Source: Paralichthys olivaceus (taxonomy: Eukaryota > Chordata > Actinopteri > Pleuronectiformes > Paralichthyidae). From it: 64,000 nucleotides of DNA. Location: assembly GCF_024713975.1 (NCBI RefSeq), contig NC_091114.1:7226001-7290000 (forward strand), in the 5' to 3' direction. Each line of letters starts with the position of its first letter. Within the stretch, counting starts at the first letter, position 1. Below, one piece after another: positions 12,320 to 24,621 of the stretch. The position numbers and the translations under genes are program-made. The notes under the pieces are model-generated. The model did no database searches and was not told the origin of the DNA. It saw nothing but the letters and a program-made list of their open reading frames with translations.

Positions 12320-12510
12320 GCTCCAGGAGAGAAAGCGAGATGGAGAGGAGAATGGGATGTAGAGGGATGAGAGAGGGACAGGGAGGTTAAGAGGAATGAT
12401 ATTGAGTCCGAATCAGCGCATGAAGATAGAAAACGCAAGAAGAATATAAAAGTGGCTGAAACATGAAGTAAAAAGAAAAAAGAAAAAAAAAAGGAAAAAG
12501 AGAAGAGACA
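12320..12510. repeat. Polypurine tract
   Basis: G- and A-rich stretch including an almost pure A/G run at 12471-12508. It accounts for the low-complexity Phe/Ser-rich frames on the opposite strand. Confidence 0.8.
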
Positions 12511-13557
12511 ACAAAGAGATATAGAAATGAATAGATGTCTTACTGTTGCCACAGCAGTATGTTATCCAGTTTAGTTTATTCTCCTGAATGATATTACTCC
12601 CTGATACCAAAGCCAAAACAAATTTATAAATGCAATTCTTCTCATTTATTCACTTATTCTTATATTTATCTGTGTTTCAGTAGATCTCACTTTTAAGAAA
12701 AATGAAACACCACTTAAATAAAAAGAGGGAAAAATAGACAGGGTGGGAAGACCTTACAAGACGTTGAATCAAGGAAGAGAGATTAAAAGCTAATAAAAAA
12801 AAATGGATGGAAAAAGAGAAACAAGGAGAGAGAGACACGCGGAGACAGTAAATTTCACCATCTTCGTCTGTGTTTGCTGTATTAGAGACCCTGCAGGAAT
12901 CCAAACCCTGCAGACAAGCAACCATCTGCCATCCTGGCTCCGGTCCAATGCTGCTCTGTGGAGCCAAGATGGCGTCCAAACACACAAGTTCATATGAATT
13001 ATGTCTGAAACTCTCAGTCAAATGCGACATGATTTATTATATACCAACAAATACTGCATATCTGTAAATGTTTTGGCTGTAAAGGTTTTTAGAGATGGAG
13101 AAATTAATTAAATAAAAAATAAAGGCATATATGAACAGAGCACAGAATGTCTGCAAATGAGGAATAAGGGGGAAACTTACATCATCTATCTTGATAATTT
13201 TACATTAAAGTAACTCCAAAAGTAAGCCACTTCCATCCCCATTTTGCTGACACCCCTGTGGTTCTTTTCACCAAATGTGAGATGTTGTTGCACTGTAGCT
13301 GTAAGAAATTACTGTTTCCACAATCTTAGATGGCCAACGAGGAGCTAAACATGAATTATTAGCCTCTTGACTGCTGCTCATAAAAATAAAGTCTGGACAA
13401 TATTACACAGCGCTGCATTTGCGTGCACTGTTGGAATACTGGGAATATAAAACATCAATTCAGAAAAAGCTTTATATATGATTGATGTAGATAAATTTGT
13501 GGTAAATTGAATTTCCTTAATATCACTCTAAGAAGAAGCTTTTGGTACTGCTACCAT
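12511..13557. other. Intergenic, no gene seen
   Basis: Overlapping short frames on both strands at 12800-13030 have no splice support and no similarity I recognise. No RNA gene was seen. Confidence 0.5.
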
Positions 13558-13705
13558 CATAGACTGTATATAAAGATGATGTCATGATGGCTCCGCAAAA
13601 GTGAAGCCAAAGCATCTCAATTGCCCCCTTTTAGCTGACTGCAGTATAGGTCATAAACCATGCCTCATCCAAGTTAGTGGATGGGACATGGACCAAACTA
13701 AAGAG
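13558..13705 (+). repeat. Dispersed repeat, 'tgtatataaagatg' family, copy A
   Basis: It begins 'agactgtatataaagatg' and runs through 'gtgaagccaaagcatctc', 'gactgcagtataggtcat' and 'agttagtggatgggacatg'. This series is common in percomorph genomes. Related copies are at 23850-24026 and 33475-33590, and a terminal fragment is at 55634-55674. It looks non-coding and non-autonomous; the class is uncertain. Confidence 0.75.
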
Positions 13706-15272
13706 TACAAATGATCATTTTAGGTCGTCAATTTATGACAAGCAAACTACGCCTATGGTTGATTACGGAACAATTTGACCTTCACACGGGACTTTCAGAA
13801 GTCCCACAACACACCGGAGGATATGACCATGGATGTCATGGCATCTGCGACGGTGGAGGGAAAGAAAGCAGAAGCAGGGAAAACGGTCTGGCCTACTTGG
13901 CAACCAAACAAACCTCCGCTATTAAGCATTTCTGTCGCAAATGCCAGATCCATCAAGCACGAAATGGACACATTCAAGTTAAAGATTGACTACACTGTAA
14001 AAGCAAAGTGAAAAGTGCTGACCACACATCATTCATTTATCCCTTTGCAAAACATAAGTTACAGACTTGTTTGGGGAAAAGGAGTTAAAGAGGAAGATTA
14101 AAGAGTGGCTCATATTTTGGATTTAACCAAAGTATGAGATGTTTTAGGTTCAGCAAACTTTTTGCCCGATGACAAATGAGGACACGAGGTGAGCATTAAC
14201 ACTAGTGACGTTTCTGTGCAGCTACAACATGAGCTGGTGCCCACTGACTGCCCACTGACTGGAGTCGCTGGTTGTCTGTATGCATATCTGGTGACCTGCT
14301 TATATGTAGACCAATTGGCTGAGCTTACAATTGATAAAGGAATGATGATGAACAGAGGCAGGAGGGAGAGAGATAGACGAGCGATCAGTATCAAACTGAT
14401 TAACTATGGCAAGTGCGCATACATTCACACATGCACACACACACAAAAAACGGTAGAAGGATCATGACATGACGCTCTGATCCCAAGCTAATGCTGGATG
14501 CAGACTCACTGGCATCAATCCATCTCACACACACACACACACACACTGGCAGTTCTCCATTATATTAATCGCAATTCCTTCATGCATAAACATACCCACA
14601 TGCTCAGAGGACCCCAGAATATAATGCCACTAAAAATGAAACTGTACTCAAAAGAAGTCTCTGGAAATGTGGTTTGACTGCAGCTGAAATCTATTGTTTG
14701 AATAGCTGGAGGATGAACTGCATGGTTGAAGGCTGAGGGAGTACATGAACAAGTATGGGAAGTAGAAACAACGGAAGAGTTATAAGTAAAAGGATGGAAG
14801 GACAAAAGAAAAAGAGTGTGCACTGAAAGTACTGTATTTATATTTACATTATTTTTTGTCAAGTGATATGTAAAGAATATTGTGGTTTGGAGAAATGTCC
14901 TCATTGAAACTATAGCAATATAGGTTGTAAATACTTTTTTTAAATTATTTTGTTTAGTATTTGTATTTAGTAATAATGATTTACAAAACATTTGGTTATT
15001 CAGCTCTTCTTTTTCTTTGAAACACATCTGACCTGAATATATACAGTACAGTATAAATTACAGTATAATATCTTGTCGGTCAGAGGGATTATATGAGACC
15101 CATGTTCAGTCTATATAATTGCAGATTACATGTGATTACACAACACACAGAGACATGTGTGGCTGTATAATCCCAGCATCATTCATTTGACATGTGGTGA
15201 AAGTCAGCATATTTCAGTTGTTTGTCTTAACACTGACACAGATTAATACAGAGCACTTAATCACCTTACCAA

Positions 15273-15309
15273 TGTGTGTGTGTGTGTGTGTGTGTATGTG
15301 TGTGTGTGT
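15273..15309. repeat. (TG)n microsatellite
   Basis: TG run with one TATG interruption. Confidence 0.95.
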
Positions 15310-15489
15310 AGGCATGCATGCACAAGTGTATGTGTGATTATGTGAGGAGATACAGCACTGCAGATTACACGAGATGACACTGTGTAAACATATATCTGTC
15401 CATGTCTCAGCTGGTATCATGTGGGGAAAAGATGAGGGGGGTTGTGTCCCTCAGAGGGGATTGTCACATACAATGAAGATGCTGTAAAT

Positions 15490-15492
<3 letters not shown>

Positions 15493-15535
<43 letters not shown>
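15493..15535. repeat. (GT)n microsatellite
   Basis: Uninterrupted GT run of about 43 bp. Confidence 0.95.
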
Positions 15536-15538
<3 letters not shown>

Positions 15539-15759
15539 AAGTGAGGGGTCTATAATCTGTAAGATTAGAGACTGAGATTAAAATGCTTAGAATGTATGTG
15601 TGAGGTCATGTGCTTTTATAAATTATATGATATATAAGGAATCCTTGGTACAGAGTGGGTTTGAGACTGAACCCTAATATTACATTAGTGATTTTCATTT
15701 TCACTAATTCATTTCTTAGCTGACTAATGAGCAGAGAAGATATAAAATATGTGGCTCCA

Positions 15760-15815
15760 GCCCCTCATGACCCTAAAGGGGTAAGGGGTACAGATAATGG
15801 ATAGATGGATGAATA
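15760..15815 (-). repeat. Head fragment of a teleost dispersed repeat
   Basis: 'ctcatgaccctaaagggg' followed by 'acagataatggatagatgg' is the reverse complement of the head of the family seen at 11197-11545. Confidence 0.6.
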
Positions 15816-17479
15816 TTATAAAATATTTCAATTTAGATTCACAGAAATGTGTTAAATGCACTAACTTGTTGTAAATTGATTCTTTCAGATGAAGGCCACC
15901 TGATCAGTCGAAGCTATGTGTTTGTGAGATTTGATTCATTTGCATAATCACAAATACGACAACATTGATGAATGTCAGATTCTCTTTCACTGCTCGCACA
16001 ATTAAGAGTCAGTTCCGACAATTATCTCATGAGGAATGTCAGTCGTAAACAAAATTCACACGCTTCTAAAATCAACCATTCATTCTCTGCATTTTTTCAC
16101 AAGAAGAAAAAGCAGATTAGTATTTTACCATTTTGGTACATGTAAAAATAATAAAGTAATTTTCTCTTACAAATTTCTTCTCGTCACCCTTTGTCAAACA
16201 CAGGCACAAACACACACAGTTCCTCTATTCTTCTATTTTGACCTTTAAATACACTGTCAGTTTCTTTTTCTTCTTTTTTTACATCTATTTCTTGAGACAA
16301 ACAAAACCTGAAAGTGCCTACAGGCTCCTGTTCACAATGTAACAATCAATGCTTTCTGACATTTTTGTTTTGGGGATGGAGAGGGGGGCTGATTGTGTGT
16401 GTACAAGTGTGCAGGAGTGTGCACGTGCATTTTAGTGTGCAGATCTTTTGTCAGACTGCAGCTCAGACCAGCACCAGCTTTCTTAAAATACACGTTTCAA
16501 AGCAGCGCACACAGTAAAACAGCAGCCTTGCTGTCATATTATTGTTTAAGCCTGTGATCTAGGGGGAGCATCAGGGATTATTGTCAGTACAATTATTTAT
16601 ATCCTTGTAAAAAAAAATTCAATTATAAAGGTATCCATATCCCAAATTATGAAGGGCAGTGGCTGCAAATACTGATGGTATACAGTAGCATTTAAACAAC
16701 TGAAACTCTAGAAATACCTCAAAATGATAAATCATAACCGAAAAATAAATATAGAATTATCAAAAACTGCTGTACCTTTGCTGTCAACCTGATACAAAGG
16801 AGGTTAATTGTTTCCACAGAAATATCTGTGCAAACACGACCTATTGGAAAATTGAACAGGCATTTTAAAGAGTCAATACAGAGTAAAGCACTCCAGAGAA
16901 ACACAGTCAGAATCAACAATAGCTTGCTCTGAGTAGCGTCCTGTGGATAGAATGAATCTGACCGAGTGTATTGAGTGTGGACGAACTGTTCCGTCAAAAC
17001 ACATCAACACACATTTCTCCTCTCAACTGCTTCTGTCTGTCTAGTTTGTGTGCACACTGACCCTAACCTGTTGATTCATTTCCTTGTGTGCCTCAACAGA
17101 GTTGTGGGACACAATTGCTCCTAATAACATACCAGCATGATTGAATGTCTGTCTGCAGCACTACAAATACCACTTCAATCAGCAGACAACGACGTCATCA
17201 TCCCCTCCGCCATGGTGGGATCAGGACTGCAGCTTGTCAACAGTGACAGTGATTGTTGATTGTTGAAGTGTCAGACCAATAAAGGCGATGATGAGGATGA
17301 CAACAGCATCCTCCAGATGTGATCGTCTGTGTCCCATGCATCTGTTCATTCTGACTCAGTGTGGGTTCACGAGCAGAAAGTCAAGGATCTGTCTGATTGG
17401 CCTTTCCTGGCATGTCATATGCAGTCATATGACATGGATGCGGGAGACAATCAGGGCTGTGCCTAAGTTGGAGGCAGCT

Positions 17480-17575
17480 CTGAGCTGACCCCAATTCAGG
17501 GGCTGCATCCATCAGAGGCTGCATTTGAAGACAAACTGCGTCACAGCTGCACAACTAAGCTGTCCCATTTCTGAC
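17480..17575 (+). repeat. Dispersed repeat, 'aattcaggggctgcat' family, copy 1
   Basis: Contains 'caattcaggggctgcatcc', 'aggctgcatttgaagaca' and 'gcgtcacagctgcacaac', in the same order as the copy at 19803-19980. The two copies align by eye over about 95 bp. Non-coding; class unknown. Confidence 0.65.
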
Positions 17576-19513
17576 TCTTTCAAACTTGGCAGACTTATAT
17601 ATCATTTGTAGACTCTTTTTATTCCTCTTTCTATTTACCATTAGCATTTAAAAGAATGAATAACTGTGTAATTTAGTCAGTTTATTTATAGATTGATGAT
17701 TGATTTGTCAACTTTACTCAGACTAATGAGAAATAAAGAAAATACCAAAGGGAAGCATAGGTTTAAAATCTAAGGTTAAGAGAAATTCCAGGAAGGGAAA
17801 CCTTGCCTCAGAAAAAATAACAAATCATTGTGTTTATACATCACAAACCTGCCTGCCCTTTGTTGGAAACTGTCCTGTGTCCTCGGAGTCATGGTTGGGT
17901 GACCAGAATAAAGGTTAGGATTAGCTCTGGGGTTGAGTGCACCGATTAAACAGAGGTCATAGCCTTTTTGCTCACATTGCATTGCCTCCCTTGTTGTTAT
18001 CATTTGTCCTGCAGCCATTACTAGCTCCTTTTTTCTTTTCCTAGAGATGATGTTAAAATGTAAACTGGGCTCTACAGTTTTGTGTCCAAATATTAATCCC
18101 TCTTGTTTGACAGACCCTGTTTTTTAGGGGCATCAGGGTTCCCTGTACATATGCAGCTGATTCACACTACCAGCATCTTGGCTTAAATGAGGAACTGAAT
18201 TTCTAATATTTCCTGTAATTTATTACACTGCAGTATTTGTTCTGTTGTTTGTACTTTAAATTAGTAACTAAAAAATATATCTGTAGTCATTTGATGTTGC
18301 ATTATCCATTAGATCTACAAACATCCATTGATCCAATGACAGTTCAAAGTTTGTTGTAGATCGACTATACACTCTGTGTGCACTCGGATAAATCTGTATG
18401 CTCCAGTTCCCCTTTGCCCTTGGAATTACTCATCATATTTACAGATACATGATTTACAGATTGCGGAAGCTAACATTTTTGGTAATAATAAATATTTCAC
18501 ATTTTTTCACAATCATTGTCAAAGATCAGGCTGGAATATTCTCATATCAGGCTCGTATAGGCTTTTATCAGCTAATCAATATATTGGTCAGCCTCTGAAT
18601 GATATATTATTAATGCTAGCCACCCAAAGGGGGAAGAAACCTTTTCATAAGATATGATTTAAATCAGTCCTGGTACAGTATTCCAAGACTTAATCTGTTT
18701 ACAATGTGAAACACCACTTAATGCTGGTAAGAATGCACAAAGCCATGTTATGGCTCAAACTACATCCAAACAACATCACACACATAACAAGTGACTCTAA
18801 CGTATCAGCGCATCTGACACAAACAAGCACATTTCAACTAATGTCAGCTGTCTAGACAGTGGAGGAATCACATTAAAACACAAGGACACAATGATTCGCT
18901 GCTGCATTAAAGCCAGAATGTCCCATAACAATGGGATTAAGAGCATTAATGGCCATGTTCAAAAACAACTCTTATATCCCTTTCTCTAATCCCCTTCCTC
19001 GATTTCCCAAAAACACTTTGCAAGTAATCATCTTAAGACTGGGACTTGTTATTCAAGTTTACTATCAAAGAATGTGATTCAAGTTCCTTTCAATAAAAAC
19101 ATACTTCAGTAATTATGGTACATGATTATAGGATTTATAAATTAAATGTAAATGTAAGACTTTCCATGTCAGCTCCATTTGATCTGCGCTTGATCTTCTA
19201 CAACAAAGATTTTATTGTTCTTACATCAGTCGGCCAGAACTGTGACACGTTGATCATACTTCTTTTAATTAATTCAAACAACGACATTGTGATCCATCTG
19301 AGGCTATTACCTTTTGTTTGAACTTTAAAAAGTCGCACTTTAATCCCTCTCTCCATCCCAATAGTGTCTGTTGCTGCGCTCAAATTGGATCAATGGGGTT
19401 TGGTTTAATTCACAACCTGTTCAGTCAATATCTGTAACTAATGCTAATTAAGATGTAAATGAAACCATCCTAATAACACATGCACAGTCAAGGTCAGGTG
19501 AGGGCAGAGGGTG

Positions 19514-19527
19514 GTTGCCCTGGAAAC
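19514..19527 (+). promoter_or_regulatory. X-box-like motif
   Basis: GTTGCCCTGGAAAC differs from the RFX consensus GTTGCCATGGAAAC at one position. A further GGCAACC half site lies about 20 bp away, near 19550. No adjacent gene is seen. Confidence 0.4.
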
Positions 19528-19802
19528 AGGCAATGGTGGACCCACAAGGCAACCACAGCACAAGGTACTCTACATGTTGAATATCGTAACCTTAAAACAC
19601 AAACAGGACACACACATGTAAATATATCCTGTTGGGGACATGAGTTACAGACGTGACAGAAATATTGCTTAATAATGCAAACATCGTCCTTCTCTTTAAA
19701 TTAACTTTAAGGGGGATGGGAAATTTAAATATTCCCAATAATTAATATAATTGATTCAAGTTTAACCATAGTGAACTTATTGGAAGTGGTGTGAAATAGA
19801 CA

Positions 19803-19980
19803 TGTGCTGTGTCTAAACTCAGGGGCCACCTCCTTCAGGGGCTGCATTTAAAAAAACTGATTGCATTACAGTTGCATGACAAGACTGTCACATTTCAAAT
19901 ACAGCCGATGAATTCGCCATTGCATCAGGGAGCAATGAAGGCTGGATCCTTCTCAGGTCAATGCATGCCAGAATTCATTG
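19803..19980 (+). repeat. Dispersed repeat, 'aattcaggggctgcat' family, copy 2
   Basis: Longer copy of the family at 17480. It has 'aaactcaggggccacctcc', 'ggggctgcatttaaa', 'ttgcatgacaagactgtc' and, beyond the end of copy 1, 'gagcaatgaaggctggatc' and 'gccagaattcattgtgtg'. Non-coding. Confidence 0.65.
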
Positions 19981-20627
19981 TGTGCTAGGACAAACACCTA
20001 ATGTACACGTTAAAAAACCAAGGGGCATTAAAACATGTAGGGTCAAACTTTACACCATGCACATACACACTCTGCACTGGATTAAATTCACTGACCAACA
20101 CAATTACTGTTAAAATCATCCCCACCTCCCTTAGACAAATAAATCCAGGGTGAATGAGGCTTAAGTGGCACTTGTGCATAATAAGCAGCTAATTTGCACT
20201 TTATTGCACTTTTCTATGGACTTCCTATGAACAGAAGAAAAGTTGCATACAATTTGCCAGAGAACCACTATACTAAAAAAGACTGTATGTCTCCCTGCAG
20301 CAGGAAACGCAACTTTTGGGTGCATGGGACATTTCATATTGGTCTTGTCAATCTCAAATAGAACATATTGCGCATGAAGTGATTTACATTCTAAATGACT
20401 CTTGCTCCGATAGCCAATCACCTACGAGCCATTTACCCACGCAGTAACTCCCTTGTTGAGGCTCTAGGAGGATGAATGTTGGTACCACAGGGACCCATGT
20501 AGTCACATTAATGGATTAGCTGGCAGCACGAAAGCTAAGACTCACCATATTGCATTTGGAATAAACCAATTCAATCCATTTAACAACAGTGATGTCTGAG
20601 ATAACTGATTACCTCAGTGTATTACTG

Positions 20628-20630
<3 letters not shown>

Positions 20631-20707
<77 letters not shown>

Positions 20708-20740
20708 TGTGTTTGTGTGTTTTTGCGTGTGTTTGTGCAG
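20631..20740. repeat. Long (GT)n microsatellite
   Basis: About 74 bp of pure GT followed by GT with TT interruptions. First of three long GT tracts within 570 bp. Confidence 0.95.
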
Positions 20741-20974
20741 GAGGAGTTGGAGCGGGGGTGTAAATGCTCCAGCCGCCAGCAGGGCAAGTCTTTCTGACCT
20801 TAAAACACGAGTTTAATCCCAAAGGAGGAGCCCCTGGTGTCCCGACGATGCACCCTCCGCCACACCACACACACGCAAACACGCAGCTGGCCGGTCATGA
20901 GACACACTCCCTATGGCGTGGGAACAAGCCCTCTTGACGGCAGGCAGGCGAATGCTAAGGAGTGTGTATCTCTC

Positions 20975-20976
<2 letters not shown>

Positions 20977-21054
<78 letters not shown>

Positions 21055-21070
21055 TGTGTGAGTGTGTGTG
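20977..21070. repeat. Long (TG)n microsatellite
   Basis: About 75 bp of pure TG with a TGAG-interrupted tail. Confidence 0.95.
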
Positions 21071-21142
21071 GATTTTCGTTGTGTGTGTGCCTCTGTTGCT
21101 TGCTCAGTCACCTGCAAGTGTTTGATCGCTAGTCATTTCTTG

Positions 21143-21143
21143 G

Positions 21144-21199
<56 letters not shown>
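21143..21199. repeat. (GT)n microsatellite
   Basis: GT tract with one TTT interruption. Confidence 0.95.
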
Positions 21200-21200
<1 letters not shown>

Positions 21201-23264
21201 ATGTGTGTATTTCAAAGGGGAGCTCAGAGGACAGCCGTTAACAATGATATCACTTCGTCCTCTATAAATCTCTTTCTACCTCCCACAGGGTGAAGAGTGG
21301 TGGGAGCGACGGGAAGAAAGCGGGAGTGTCAGGAATGAAAGAGAAGGCTGTTTGAGCCTGGTGGCTGATGAGTGTGTGAGGGAGAATAAGGGAGGGAAGA
21401 AGGGAACAAGGAGATGAAGAAAGACATGCTGTTGTTGGCACAGCACACGCAAGTAAATCAGGGTTGGAAAGGACAGAAGAAAGACTTTATTAGACGAGAG
21501 AAATCAGAGGAGACAGAGGCTTCCTGTGATCTGTGCTCACCAGGGATCTGAGTGTTTTTCTTAGTTTCCTATGTCCTTCTTTGTTTTGTCAGCATCAGAT
21601 ACATGTCAGCGTTGGTCATTGTGTTTTCAAATTCCTACTGCGACCCTAGCTGGAGGTTATGGAATAAAAAGAAGGCACATAAATGGATGGTTAGATGATA
21701 AAAATTAAAGAGAAAGCCTAGCAGGCTGATGTATTAATTTTTGGCTAATTTCAAAGCTCATTTTTTATGTTCAAAATGATCAAAGATCCCATGTCTAAAT
21801 TTTAATAGATTTGCTCGAAGAGGAAAACAGTTTGCCATATGAATTTAGAGTGCTTGTTTCTGTTTCTGCTGCCCACAAGCTGCCAGCAACCAGTGATTGC
21901 AAACTCAAACACTCATGAATTGGCGACAATATTTTTAAATCTCAAGTTAATAGTTTCGGTTTTAAACTCAACCAAATCAAACGACTGAGGAGCACAGCAC
22001 TTTTGGAAGTGTAATTCTAGCTAAGCGACGACAAGGACTCGATTGGAAAAAGTTTGTCTGGAAAGCCATTGTAGAACAGTGTCAGTTAGACCCTGTGGTG
22101 GTCTGTGATACATGGAGCCAAATTCTTTTAGCTGTTTGAATGTGTATTAGGCCATAAAGGACCGCCTACTCAGCCGATGTCCTCTGACCTGCCACAGCTT
22201 CACAGACTCCGATGAGTTGTTTTAAAATAAATTGAATAAGCAGGTTCGGGTTAGTTTGGATGACCTGTGTCTTTCCTTTATTCTCTCTAACGCTTCTCTC
22301 ATACACTTTGAAAAGCTGGACATTTTTCTTGTTCTGGAATCAGCAGAAAAACACAAGTGAAGAAATCAATGAAGTGCCCATGAGCAAGATGCACAGACCT
22401 GACTGTGTTAAATTCAAGAGATGTGTGAATATATATTTATCCCTTGTCCCCCCTTCCTCTCACAGTAAATGCAGCTCACAAGGAAACAGAAAAAATACAT
22501 TTTCTATGGACAGACTGCGCTCTGTCATGTCTTTATTCTTTTTTCCCCTCCTTTTCTTGCTCTTGGTCTTTCATGTACAGATCAGAGAAGCGTGCCACTT
22601 ATCACAGGAGTCTTGAGAGGCTTTCCTATAAAAGCTGGCATTATATGCCTGATTTAACAGGGCACTCACACAAAGACCCCTCTATCGCTCTGTCTATCCT
22701 GTCTATAGGATGGCCCCCCACCCCTCTTCCTTTTTCAGACTTTCTCCAAACAAACACACACACGCACGCACGCACGCACGCACGCACGCACACAAACGCA
22801 CACTGGCCTTCCTCAGCTCTTGTCCTCTCACAATGGGATTAGTGGTATGATTCCTCCACTCATTTCAAGTTGGCACACCACCAATCCACTTATGACACTC
22901 TGCAGGATACTGAAAAGAGTTAAGAGGAGGGGAGGAAAAGCAGGAAAGGAGAGGAGAAGAATGAAAGATGAAAGTAAGTACGCACAGAGGCAGAATGGAA
23001 TTAGACGAGAGGTAGGGAGGAAACCGAGGAAGTGGAGATGGATATGAGCTAGGGGAGGGGAGGTAGAGGTCACAGAAGATTAATCTTGTTTTAAAATGAG
23101 TAACTACTGTTCGGATGACAAAATGTAACTCAGCTGGGAAAAGAATGAAGGGAGGACAGCAAGAGGAACCAAGGAAAGGCAAGAAAGAGAACATGAAAGA
23201 GAATTGGCAGCAGACTTCTTGCCAGAGGTGAGGCAATCACTGTACAACTCTAACAAGAAATACA
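21200..23264. other. Intergenic, no gene seen
   Basis: Holds a repeat-head fragment at about 21640-21700 ('gaccctagctggaggttat' then 'aaatggatgg'), a (CACG)n tract at 22754-22793 and a purine-rich stretch at 22915-23050. Short frames on both strands at 22444-23236 are low-complexity and unsupported. Confidence 0.5.
22754..22793. repeat. (CA)n/(CACG)n microsatellite
   Basis: A short CA run followed by about seven GCAC units, the same tetranucleotide as the much larger tract at 27656. Confidence 0.93.
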
Positions 23265-23291
23265 TACACACACACACACACACACACACAA
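23265..23291. repeat. (CA)n microsatellite
   Basis: CA run of about 26 bp, just upstream of the promoter-like group at 23300-23406. Confidence 0.95.
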
Positions 23292-23299
23292 GTGCACTT

Positions 23300-23406
23300 G
23301 TTGCCAGGGTGACAAGAGACAGCAGAGGCCCCGCCCTCCCCCGCCGTGTTTCACACAGTGATGTCATCGGTTGCCGCTGGCATCGGGCAGGCCCTTGGCC
23401 AATAGG
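23300..23406 (+). promoter_or_regulatory. Promoter-like group: X-box-like, CRE-like, half X-box, CCAAT
   Basis: In order: GTTGCCAGGGTGAC (23300-23313, RFX-like with two mismatches), the near-palindromic TGATGTCATC (23359-23368, ATF/CRE-like), a GTTGCC half site (23370-23375), and GGCCAATAGG (23397-23406, NF-Y type CCAAT). The stretch is more GC-rich than its surroundings. A pyrimidine-rich tract (23440-23540) follows. No start codon with splice context is seen downstream, so a transcript is not shown; distal enhancer use is equally possible. Confidence 0.4.
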
Positions 23407-23849
23407 ACAAAGGCACCGTAGGGCGCAGCCTGTCCTTGTCCGCTTTTTCTTTTCTTCTTATGTTCTCTCGCTTTCTCTTTTACTTTCATCAGGTGCCCTC
23501 TTACTCGCCCTCTTAATTTCTCCCCCCCTCTCTTTTTGACTCATTCAACTCAACAGCAGGCAGCCGCTGAAGTTGAGGCTTTGGGTCTTTCACCACTGAT
23601 GAAGAGTGGAGCTGATTATTGAAGCGGGAAGATTATTTCACCCCAGGAGAGGCCACAGCTATTCTTCCAGTCCAGTAAAAGGAAAGGCTTTGGATTCAAG
23701 TTTGTATCGGTGGTCCACTTCCTATCAGAGCATCTTTCATTTTTCAAAGAGCAGTTCATTGAAACCAGATTAATAGTCTACAGCCATGCTCACAGGCCTG
23801 AGTTCACCAAAGTTAAAGAGTCATCATACTGAACAGCAACCAATCATTG

Positions 23850-24026
23850 ACTTTAGAAAAGATGGGACGACATGACAGTTCCAGAAGAGTGAAGCCAAAG
23901 TGTCTCAATCGACACCTGGTAAGTTCTCACGCCAAATGAACAAAAGATGGTAGCGTTTGTATCCAGAATGTTCTGGCTGCATTTCTGGATCCTGGGATGA
24001 AGTTGAGATGTGCCATCCATCTTTTC
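23850..24026 (+). repeat. Dispersed repeat, 'tgtatataaagatg' family, copy B
   Basis: Starts 'actttagaaaagatggg' with 'acgacatgacag', then 'gtgaagccaaagtgtctc' and 'cgacacctggt', and ends 'gccatccatctttt'. The first and last blocks are inverted relative to each other (aaaagatgg and ccatctttt), so the whole family may have inverted ends. Non-coding. Confidence 0.65.
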
Positions 24027-24585
24027 ATACACATGCAACCATCAACCAATCAGTCATCAACATATGTCATCCTCTGGGCACTATGAATATCTGACTCAAA
24101 TGTCTAAATACACTCAGGCATCCCAAGAGTTATTAAGCTTCATCCTCTAAGGATCATTTCATATCAGTCCATAAAATCTACATCAGTAGGAAACAGATCG
24201 CGGTCTGCTTGACTCATGCAACTTTGCACGCAGCAGAGAACGGAAGTCTACGAGAGTGCCCTGCACATTAAAAGATGCTAAAGAGGGAAATGTTTAGCAC
24301 TAATATGTACTACATATATTACTAATATTAATATCACCCCATCACTGACTTGTGATGCTCCTGTAGCAACGATAGTTACTAAAAATGTGTGAATCACGAG
24401 TAAACATACAAATATGCAAACCATACCAAAATGCATTTTAAATAGTTTGCAATTCATTACAGCCACAACTGGTTTCCATTCATTTCCATACAAAACAAAA
24501 ATCTATTTGCACTGCTCTGTGGTCTTTTGAGTTTTGTATTTCATCAAGTCTGCTATAGATTGTTTCTTAGGAAATATAATACACT

Positions 24586-24587
<2 letters not shown>

Positions 24588-24619
<32 letters not shown>
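24588..24619. repeat. (AT)n microsatellite
   Basis: Uninterrupted AT/TA run of about 32 bp. Confidence 0.95.

Positions 24620-24621
<2 letters not shown>

Larger units (their letters stand above)
13706..20630. other. Intergenic with microsatellites and decayed repeats
   Basis: Holds (TG)n tracts at 15273-15309 and 15493-15535, a (CA)n at 14526-14546, a repeat head near 15760-15815, two copies of another repeat family (17480-17575 and 19803-19980), and an X-box-like motif at 19514-19527. Short frames such as 14560-15027 on the - strand have no recognisable homology. Confidence 0.5.

Noticed and set aside
11796-12616. Overlapping frames of 117-136 residues rich in Phe, Ser, Leu and Pro
   Set aside because: They come from the polypyrimidine and polypurine tracts; composition alone explains them.
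14560-15027. 155-residue frame on the - strand, the longest single frame in the window
   Set aside because: No recognisable domain, no upstream splice or promoter context, and composition typical of AT-rich intergenic DNA.
20589-21117. Several Cys-Val and Thr-His frames
   Set aside because: They are products of the GT tracts; no splice or homology support.
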